Positions 55,114 through 63,644 of a stretch of 63,644 nucleotides of DNA are shown here, in pieces (within the stretch, counting starts at the first letter, position 1; every line of letters begins with the position of its first letter). Origin of the DNA: Devosia sp. 67-54 (GTDB lineage: Bacteria; Pseudomonadota; Alphaproteobacteria; Rhizobiales; Devosiaceae); the NCBI RefSeq assembly GCF_001899075.1, contig NZ_MKVA01000002.1, forward strand, positions 325,468 to 389,111, written 5' to 3'. Under the pieces are notes generated by a model that was given only the letters and a program-made list of their open reading frames with translations, was not told the origin of the DNA and did not search any database. The translations under genes and the position numbers were made by a program.

Positions 55114-55141
55114 AAAAGGCCGGTTCGTCCGGCCTTTTTTT
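55114..55141 (+). terminator. intrinsic terminator after the exporter operon
   Basis: AAAAGGCCGG-TTCGT-CCGGCCTTTT followed by TTT: a 10-bp stem with a 5-nt loop and U-run, 20 bp after the permease stop. It ends the exporter transcript before clpB. Confidence 0.93.
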
Positions 55142-55161
55142 GTTCCGCGCTCTTCCTATAT
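55134..55161 (+). promoter_or_regulatory. possible heat-shock (RpoH-type) promoter of clpB
   Basis: CCTATAT at 55155-55161 fits the alphaproteobacterial RpoH -10 (CYTATNT). A poor -35 (CTTT instead of CTTG) lies 18 bp before it, overlapping the terminator tail. clpB starts 113 bp on. Support is partial. Confidence 0.35.
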
Positions 55162-55273
55162 CTTGCCTGAAGTCACGGAACCGTGCCGCATTGCGGGCGG
55201 TCCGAAATCAACGCTTCGAGCGGTCAAACCTGTGCCTGACAGGGCAGGAGGCCGTGGCAAAAGGAGAGTTGCC

Positions 55274-57889
<2,616 letters not shown>

Positions 57890-57905
57890 CGCATCGAACG
57901 AGTTG

Positions 57906-57932
57906 AAGGGCGGCTTGCGAGCCGCCCTTTTT
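57906..57932 (+). terminator. intrinsic terminator after clpB
   Basis: GGGCGGCT-TGCG-AGCCGCCC (57908-57927) plus TTTTT, 16 bp after the clpB stop. A perfect 8-bp GC stem, extended by two A-T pairs, with a U-run. Confidence 0.93.
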
Positions 57933-58008
57933 GTTGACAGCCGGACCGGCCGATTCCAATGAGCGCAGAGCCAGCATGGCGTTTCGGCCGGGATTTCAGG
58001 ACATGACG

Positions 58009-60069
58009 ATGACCAATCCATTCTTTGCCGCCTGGGACACGCCGTTCGGCGTGCCGCCGTTCGAGGCGATCGAAACGGCGCATTTCGCACCGGCCTACCA
58101 GCGGGCGCTGGCCGAGCACGACCGGGAGGTGGCGGCGATTGCCGGCAATCCCGAAGCGCCGAGCTTCGACAACACCATCGCGGCGCTGGAGCTCAGCGGC
58201 CAGCTGCTGCGCAAGGTGGACATGGTGTTCTCGCAGCTGGCGAGCGCCAACACCAATCCCGAGCTGCAGGCGGTGGAGCGCGACATGGCGCCGGTGGTGG
58301 CGCGGCACTGGAACGGCATCTTTCTCAACGCGGCGCTGTTCCGGCGCATCGACCAGCTCTACCGGCAGCGCGACGGGCTGGGCCTCGATGCGGAATCGGC
58401 GCGGGTGCTGGAGCGCTATCATCTCGATTTCGTGCGCGCCGGCGCGCAGCTGAGCGTCGCCGAACGGGCGCGCTTTGCCGAGATCATCGAGCGGCTGGCG
58501 GTGCTGGCGACCGAGTTTGCGCAGAACGTGCTCGGCGACGAGCAGGAGACGGTGTTCGCGCTCACCGAGGCCGAGGTGGACGGATTGCCCGGGGACGCGC
58601 GCGCGGCGGCGGCGGAGCTGGCGCGTGCGCGCAAGCTCAACGCGCCCTTCGCCGCCTCGACGTCGCGGTCGAGCGTCGAGCCGATCCTGCATTACGCGAC
58701 GGATCGCGGCGTGCGCGAAAAGGTGTGGCGCGCCTTCGTCGATCGCGGCCGCAACGGCAATTCGCACGACAACCGCAAGATCATCGCCGAGATCGTGACG
58801 CTGCGCAGCGAGATCGCGCGACTGCTCGGCTACGACACCTATGCCGCCTACAAGCTTGCCGACACGATGGCCAAGACGCCCGAGGCGGCGCAGGGACTGC
58901 TCGAGCAGATCTGGTCGCCGGGCGTGAAGCGCGCCGAGCAGGATCGCGACGCGCTGCAGGAGCTGGTCGATGCGGCGGGCGGCGGCTTCCGCCTCGAGCC
59001 CTGGGACTGGCGCTTCTACGCCGAACAGCTGCGGCGGGCGCGCTACGATTTCGACGAGAGCGAGATCAAGCCGTATCTGCAGCTCGAAAAGGTGGTGGAG
59101 GCGGCGTTCTACACCGCCGGCCGGCTGTTCGGCGTGAGCTTCACGCCGCGCCCGGACATTACGGGCTACCATCCGGACGTGCGAGCGTGGAGCGTCGAGC
59201 GCGACGGCAGGACCATCGGACTGTTCTATGGCGATTTCTTCGCGCGGCCGGGCAAGCGCAGCGGCGCGTGGATGACCTCGTTCCGCGACCAGCAGAAGCT
59301 GGGCGGCGAGGTGCTGCCGATCATCGTCAACACCTGCAATTTCAACAAGCCGCCAGAGGGCGAACCGGCGTTGCTGTCGCTCGACGAGGCCAGAACCGTG
59401 TTCCATGAGTTCGGACACGGCCTGCATGGGCTGCTCTCGAACGTCACCTATCCACGCATTTCGGGCACCAGCACGGTGCGTGACTGGGTGGAGCTGCCGA
59501 GCCAGCTCTACGAGCACTGGCTGGAGGCGCCGCCGGTGCTGGCGCGGCTGACGCATTACAAGACGGGTGCGCCGATACCGCCGGACCTGCTCACGCGGCT
59601 GAAGGCGGCGCGCAATGCCAATACCGGCTTCGAGACGGTGGAGTTTCTGGCCTCGGCGCTGCTCGACATGGCGTATCACACGCGGCCGGCGGGCGAGCCG
59701 ATCGACGCCGACGTCATCGAGAGCGAAACGCTTGCACGCATCGGCATGCCGCGCGAAGTCGCGCTGAGGCATGCGAGCCCGCATTTCCTGCACATCTTTT
59801 CCGGCGACGGCTATTCGGCCGGCTATTACAGCTATCTGTGGTCGGAGGTGCTGGACGCCGACGGCTTCGAGGCCTTCGAGGAGGCCGGCGATCCGTTCGA
59901 CGCGGCGACGGCCGGGCGGCTCTACACCTACGTCTATTCGGCGGGAGGCTCGCGCGATTTCGCCGAGGCCTACCGGCTGTTCCGCGGGCGCGATCCAGAT
60001 GTGGGCGGTCTGCTGCGCGGGCGCGGCCTCGTGGCGCTGGAGCCGCTCGAGGACGGTGCGGCGGTGTAG
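58009..60069 (+). CDS. M3-family metallopeptidase (oligopeptidase A / Dcp-like)
   Basis: A 686-residue cytoplasmic zinc peptidase. The HEFGH site is at 466-470 with the third ligand Glu in the following helix ('RDWVELPSQLYEHWLE'). The family C-terminus 'LWSEVLDADGFEAFEEAG' and 'YSAGGSRDFAEAYRLFRGRD' is intact. It degrades short peptides left by proteolysis. The start is ATG 58009 (MTNPFFAAWDTPFG), since AGGA lies 7 bp before; ATG 58003 and 57976 are alternatives. Confidence 0.94.
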   Translation: MTNPFFAAWDTPFGVPPFEAIETAHFAPAYQRALAEHDREVAAIAGNPEAPSFDNTIAALELSGQLLRKVDMVFSQLASANTNPELQAVERDMAPVVARHWNGIFLNAALFRRIDQLYRQRDGLGLDAESARVLERYHLDFVRAGAQLSVAERARFAEIIERLAVLATEFAQNVLGDEQETVFALTEAEVDGLPGDARAAAAELARARKLNAPFAASTSRSSVEPILHYATDRGVREKVWRAFVDRGRNGNSHDNRKIIAEIVTLRSEIARLLGYDTYAAYKLADTMAKTPEAAQGLLEQIWSPGVKRAEQDRDALQELVDAAGGGFRLEPWDWRFYAEQLRRARYDFDESEIKPYLQLEKVVEAAFYTAGRLFGVSFTPRPDITGYHPDVRAWSVERDGRTIGLFYGDFFARPGKRSGAWMTSFRDQQKLGGEVLPIIVNTCNFNKPPEGEPALLSLDEARTVFHEFGHGLHGLLSNVTYPRISGTSTVRDWVELPSQLYEHWLEAPPVLARLTHYKTGAPIPPDLLTRLKAARNANTGFETVEFLASALLDMAYHTRPAGEPIDADVIESETLARIGMPREVALRHASPHFLHIFSGDGYSAGYYSYLWSEVLDADGFEAFEEAGDPFDAATAGRLYTYVYSAGGSRDFAEAYRLFRGRDPDVGGLLRGRGLVALEPLEDGAAV

Positions 60070-60165
60070 CTGAGCGGCGTGGCCGCCGGTGCAGCAGCAT
60101 CGGCGGCGCTTGATCTTGTGGACGGCGTGCGTTAGAACAAAAAGAGAACAATGGAGCGGGCGCGC

Positions 60166-60516
60166 ATGGCCGATTTCACCCTCGACTACCTCGAATTGCC
60201 GTCGGCGGATGCCGGCAAGAGCCGCGCGTTCTTCAGCGACGCGTTCGGCTGGACGCATGTCGACTATGGCGGGAGCTATGCCGAAATCCGCGGCGCCGGG
60301 CTGCTGTTCGGGGTCAACGCCGACGCGGCCGACCGCAGCGCGGCGCCGATGGCGGTGATCCGCACCGACGATCTCGCCGCGGCGGAGAAGGCGGTGGTCG
60401 CTGCCGGCGGGACGATCACGCGCGAGGCCTATGATTTTCCCGGCGGGCGGCGATTCTTCTTCCGCGAGCCGGGCGGGGCGGAACTGGCGGTGTATGCGGC
60501 GAGCGAGGACGCCTGA
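60166..60516 (+). CDS. glyoxalase/bleomycin-resistance-fold protein
   Basis: A 116-residue single VOC-domain protein: 'LDYLELPSADAGKSRAFFSD', 'AFGWTHVDYGGSYAEI', and the second beta-alpha-beta unit ending 'GRRFFFREPGGAELAVYA'. It may be a lyase-like enzyme or a binding protein; the metal ligands are not all recognisable. ATG 60166 is preferred, with GGAG 9 bp upstream; ATG 60151 adds five residues. The stop abuts the 54-bp repeats. Confidence 0.87.
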   Translation: MADFTLDYLELPSADAGKSRAFFSDAFGWTHVDYGGSYAEIRGAGLLFGVNADAADRSAAPMAVIRTDDLAAAEKAVVAAGGTITREAYDFPGGRRFFFREPGGAELAVYAASEDA

Positions 60517-60678
60517 GCGGCTGGACGATCGGGCGCTCTTGCGACCGATCGGACAGAGCGCAAACACCAGGCGGTTGGACGATCGGACGTTCTCGCGGCC
60601 GATCGGACAGAGCGCAGACGACAGGCGGTTGGACGATCGGGCGCTCTTGCGGCCGATCGGACAGAGCGTAGATAAACG
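60517..60678 (+). repeat. three tandem 54-bp hairpin repeats
   Basis: Units start at 60517, 60571 and 60625, an exact 54-bp period. Each reads GCGG(C/T)TGG-A-CGATCGG ... CCGATCGGACAGAGCG, so GATCGG and CCGATC can form a stem around a 12-nt variable loop. They lie between convergent genes (glyoxalase-like stop 60516, M23 stop at 60681). A fourth member with a different stem lies before lysC. Confidence 0.9.
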
Positions 60679-60680
60679 TT

Positions 60681-62723
60681 CTAGCCGTTGCTGGCCGGGG
60701 TGGCCGGCGTTGCGGCGGCGATCTGGGTCGGGGGCATGGCCTCGCCGTCGCGCTTCATCAGATCCTTGATCTGGGCGATGGTCTGCCGGAAGGCGTCGCC
60801 GTCCTGGCTCGGCAGGGCATGGTCGCGCGGCAGCTTGACGCTGAGCGGATCGACGAAATTGCCGTTGATCTTGATCTCGAAGTGCAGATGGTTGCCGGTC
60901 GAATTGCCGGTCGAGCCGACATAGCCGATGAGCTGGCCTTGGCGCACCTTGTCGCCGGGCCTGACGATGATCTTGCTCTGGTGGCCGTAGCCGGTTTCGT
61001 AGCCGTTGACATGGCGGATCAGGGTATAGTTGCCGTAGCCCGAGGACCAGCCGGCGCGCTCGACGATGCCGTCGCCAGCCGCATAGATCGGCGTTCCACG
61101 TGGGCTGGCGAGGTCGACGCCGGTGTGCAGCTTGCGGGTGTGGAAGATCGGATGCACGCGCCAGCCGAAGCGGCTGGCGAGGCGGCCGCCGCCCTGCAGC
61201 GGCCGACGAGTGAGGAAGCGCTTGCCGGTTTCGCCGTCGGGATCGTAGAAATCCACGGCGCCGTCGTCGGTGCGGAAGCGGTAGAGCTGGCGCAGGGTGG
61301 AACCGAGTTTCAGCCCGACGTAGAGCAGGTCCTGGTTGCCGTCCTTGTCCTTTTCGGTCTCCAGCACCTCGATGGAATCGCCGGGCGAAATCTTCTTGGT
61401 CAGGTCGACGTCGTAGGCGTACATGGCGACGATGCGCTTGGTGATCTTGTCGGGAATGTCGTGCTTGCGCGCGGTTTCCCAGATGGCGCGATAGACCGTC
61501 GGAAGGTTGGAAACGTTGACTTCTTCGGTGTCTTCCTCGGGGAAGGTGATCTCCGAGGGCGCGAGGCCGAGCACGTAGGTGCCGCGGTCGGTGAGGGCGA
61601 CGGTCGCGGCGTGCTTGTCGGTGTTGGAGGTGTCGTCGTGCACGTAGATCGACAGCCGGTAGGGGATCAGCGTGTCGGAGGTGCGCGAGGCGCCGAAGAG
61701 GATGCGCAGGCGCGCATGCGCCGGCAACACCGGGTCGGGATAGACATTCTTGAGCGTCGCAGTGATCGCGTCGATCATCTGTTCCGTAAAGCCGTTCTTC
61801 TTGAGCATGTCCTCGAGATTGGTCGGCTCCTTGACCGTGAGGATGCGCTCGGTGCGGCCGAGGCTGGCCTGGTCGGCGAGGGTGCTCTTGGGCATCACCG
61901 TGACGTTTTCGGCCACGCCACCGAGCCCGCCATCGTCGAGTACGCCCAGATCGCGCAGCGAATTGACCGGCTCGGCGGCATAGGCGGTGGGGCCGGTGTC
62001 GCCATTGCCGTTGGAATCGATGTCGTCGCCGCCGCCCTCCGAGAAGAAATTGTCGAGCGTCTGGCGGACATAGGCCTCCGCCATCTTGTCGCTCACCACC
62101 TTGGGCGGCACGTAGGTCAGCGGCAGGGCCGAGGTCTTGATCGTCACCTCGCCCTCGACGGCGCCGCCATAGATGTTGGTGTTGGTGTCGTCGGGCGTCA
62201 TGATCGGCTGGGTGGAGTCGATCAGCGAGGCCGGATCGTAGGCCGGCACGTCGTCGCTGAGGGCGGTGGCGGCGGTGGCGAGGGTGGCGCGGATGCGCTC
62301 GAAGGGCTGCTTCTTGATGATGTCGCGGCCGTCGACGCTTTCCTTGATCGAGGCCTCGACGATCTCGGTCTCCGACTTGGTCTGGGTGACCGGGCGGATG
62401 CGGTTGGTCTTGTTGATGAGGTCGGTGGCGGTGTCGGCGTTGTTGGTGACGATCTGTAGCGCCTCGTAGGCGGTGGAGAAGGTGTCCTGGCCCTGGAAGC
62501 TCACATAGAGCGCGGCGCCCATCAGCAGCACCGAGGTGAGGCCGGTCATCACCGTGCCGGTGAGCCAGGCGAAGCTCAGCTCGCGGCCCTGCGGAATCTC
62601 GCCGTCGGTAGAGGCAACCGTCAGCGCCGGTCCGTCCTCGAAGCCGGCGCGCACCAAGGCCAATGTGCGATTGCGTTGCGCCGGATTCACCCTTGGTCCC
62701 GCCCCCAGATGTTCGCGATTCAC
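60681..62723 (-). CDS. M23-family metalloendopeptidase, membrane-anchored
   Basis: A 680-residue envelope protein. A cytoplasmic N-terminus and one transmembrane helix near residue 55 ('VMTGLTSVLLMGAALYV') precede a long periplasmic region with a LysM/OapA-like segment ('KKISPGDSIEVLETEKDKDG'). The C-terminal peptidase has metal ligands in 'HTGVDLASPRGTPIYAAGDG' (His and Asp) and 'HLHFEIKING' (HxH). It likely cuts peptidoglycan cross-links during growth or division. GTG 62723 (VNREHLGAG) is used; TTG 62768 would add 15 residues. Confidence 0.9.
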   Translation of the reverse strand: MNREHLGAGPRVNPAQRNRTLALVRAGFEDGPALTVASTDGEIPQGRELSFAWLTGTVMTGLTSVLLMGAALYVSFQGQDTFSTAYEALQIVTNNADTATDLINKTNRIRPVTQTKSETEIVEASIKESVDGRDIIKKQPFERIRATLATAATALSDDVPAYDPASLIDSTQPIMTPDDTNTNIYGGAVEGEVTIKTSALPLTYVPPKVVSDKMAEAYVRQTLDNFFSEGGGDDIDSNGNGDTGPTAYAAEPVNSLRDLGVLDDGGLGGVAENVTVMPKSTLADQASLGRTERILTVKEPTNLEDMLKKNGFTEQMIDAITATLKNVYPDPVLPAHARLRILFGASRTSDTLIPYRLSIYVHDDTSNTDKHAATVALTDRGTYVLGLAPSEITFPEEDTEEVNVSNLPTVYRAIWETARKHDIPDKITKRIVAMYAYDVDLTKKISPGDSIEVLETEKDKDGNQDLLYVGLKLGSTLRQLYRFRTDDGAVDFYDPDGETGKRFLTRRPLQGGGRLASRFGWRVHPIFHTRKLHTGVDLASPRGTPIYAAGDGIVERAGWSSGYGNYTLIRHVNGYETGYGHQSKIIVRPGDKVRQGQLIGYVGSTGNSTGNHLHFEIKINGNFVDPLSVKLPRDHALPSQDGDAFRQTIAQIKDLMKRDGEAMPPTQIAAATPATPASNG

Positions 62724-63006
62724 GCCGGTGCCCCGGGATCCGCGCAGGCGGGTCGAATAAGGCCGCAAATTGATGGCGCGGCCGCCCCGGCTTCGTCAAG
62801 CCGACGCGACCGGCTCTTGGTCAAACCCAATTGCGGCAAGTTTCGGAGCGAGGGGCACCAAAAAATCTTCGGGCCCCTTGTAGAGTTTTGCCCCCCTTCC
62901 CACATAGCGGCTACCGGACGAGCGGGCGCAAAGGCCCGGAACGGCTGGGGTTTTTCGGTGGCAAAAGCGGCGTCTGGTTTTTTGTCGGTTTTGTCATTTT
63001 CGGGTG

Positions 63007-63035
63007 TTGACAGGCAAATAGGCCAGCCATATAAC
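63007..63035 (+). promoter_or_regulatory. strong sigma-70 promoter of the rRNA operon
   Basis: TTGACA (63007-63012), a 17-bp spacer and TATAAC (63030-63035), the consensus -35 and a near-consensus -10. The transcript would start near 63042 and carry about 350 nt of leader. An AT/G-rich upstream segment (GGTTTTTTGTCGGTTTTGTC) could be an UP-like element. Confidence 0.85.
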
Positions 63036-63188
63036 CCGCCTCGCTGATGCAGACGGCCTTGCGGCCCGGCGGCGGCGATTTCTGAAAGGGCAGATGTGCT
63101 GCCGGGGAACCGGAAGCAAAATCTTGTTCCCAAAAATTAGGAAGCCCTGCTTCCACTGACGCTGCCCTCGAAAGAGGTTCCCAGGGTC

Positions 63189-63202
63189 CGCTCTTTGACA
63201 TT
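63189..63202 (+). promoter_or_regulatory. boxA-like antitermination element of the rRNA leader
   Basis: CGCTCTTTGACATT closely matches the rrn boxA (TGCTCTTTAACA-type) of this group and lies between the promoter and 16S, its normal place. NusB/NusE binding is expected. Confidence 0.75.
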
Positions 63203-63388
63203 GTGAAGATGGAAGAAAGGGAAACGTGGACGGCGAGGTTCTTGCGGTCCGATCGTGAGATTGGACAAACAGACTTCGACGGTACGTTTCTCAGAGGTAC
63301 ACTACCAATCACACAGGTCTTCGGATCTGCAGTGACAGGTGTGTGTCCTCGTCAAGCAAACGTGCATGCGTCGACCAAGTCAGATATC

Positions 63389-63644
63389 AAACTTGAGAGT
63401 TTGATCCTGGCTCAGAACGAACGCTGGCGGCAGGCTTAACACATGCAAGTCGAACGCCCCGCAAGGGGAGTGGCAGACGGGTGAGTAACGCGTGGGAATC
63501 TACCCAGAACTTCGGAACAACTGAGGGAAACTTCAGCTAATACCGGATACGCCCTACGGGGGAAAGATTTATCGGTTCTGGATGAGCCCGCGTTGGATTA
63601 GCTAGTTGGTGGGGTAATGGCCTACCAAGGCGACGATCCATAGC
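63389..63644 (+). rRNA. 16S rRNA, 5' part (runs off the window)
   Basis: The universal primer site AGAGTTTGATCCTGGCTCAG begins at 63396, which puts the mature 5' end at about 63389 by E. coli numbering. The next conserved blocks (GGCGGCAGGCTTAACACATG, GTGAGTAACGCGTGGGAATC, GGATTAGCTAGTTGGTGGGG) follow. The short helix-6 region CGCCCCGCAAGGGGAGT and 'TCTACCCAGAACTTCGGAAC' point to Hyphomicrobiales. The RNA continues past the right edge. Confidence 0.98.

Noticed and set aside
60517-60678. CRISPR array
   Set aside because: There are only three units, directly adjoining, with no unique spacers between them and no cas genes in the window. Variation is confined to hairpin loops and unit ends.
63203-63439. 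A 78-residue open frame in the rRNA leader
   Set aside because: It spans the boxA region and runs into the 16S gene, with no ribosome site.

Overview
This 63.6 kb, GC-rich window comes from the chromosome of an alphaproteobacterium, most likely of the Hyphomicrobiales and close to Devosia. Evidence for this is the start of an alphaproteobacterial 16S rRNA gene at the right edge and two gene orders typical of that group: secA / prsA-like PPIase / argJ / GNAT / mutT, and ubiG / lysC / ptsP / prfA / prmC / DUF4167 / clpB. There is also an FMN-riboswitch-controlled RibN-type riboflavin transporter. The genus is an inference; class and order are better supported.

Layout. 0-9 kb: an Rrf2 regulator, a decayed cysW remnant and cysA (what is left of a sulfate ABC operon), a DMT exporter, purU, two SDR enzymes, an ArsR two-gene unit, ribN with its FMN riboswitch, and a divergent TetR/SDR pair. 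9-11 kb: tRNA-Ala(CGC), a poorly coding stretch and a CaCA-type cation antiporter. 11-21.6 kb: a catabolic island with a complete CUT1-type sugar ABC transporter, a GntR/FCD regulator and four different enolase-superfamily (mandelate-racemase-like) dehydratases, arranged divergently around a palindromic operator. 21.6-24.5 kb: a GIY-YIG protein, a tandem array of long palindromic repeats, and the pseudouridine catabolic pair psuK/psuG. 24.9-29 kb: a complete polyamine ABC transporter (potFGHI). 29-32 kb: an L,D-transpeptidase lipoprotein, two small proteins and a higBA-like toxin/antitoxin pair. 32-43 kb: secA, PPIase, a MntA/HepT (MNT/HEPN) module inserted before argJ, GNAT, mutT, an orphan Flp pilin, a methyltransferase, ComF, glutaredoxin 3, a nitrilase-like hydrolase and DUF1178. 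43-58 kb: a secreted protein of unknown function, an aldo/keto reductase, ubiG, lysC, ptsP (EI-Ntr), prfA, prmC, DUF4167, a TetR-controlled DrrAB-like exporter and clpB. 58-63.6 kb: an M3 oligopeptidase, a glyoxalase-fold protein, a 54-bp tandem hairpin repeat, an M23 envelope endopeptidase and the promoter, boxA and 5' end of an rRNA operon.

The most notable features are the four-paralogue acid-sugar dehydratase locus, whose product pathway cannot be assigned from neighbours, and a hairpin-repeat family (three tandem copies at 60.5 kb plus one copy just upstream of lysC) that keeps its flanks while the stem sequence changes but stays paired. Also notable are a dispersed 40-bp repeat lying inside the variable arm of the FMN riboswitch, the cysW remnant, and a HEPN toxin whose catalytic Arg position is Gly. 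All functional calls come from reading motifs and gene order; no database search was run.
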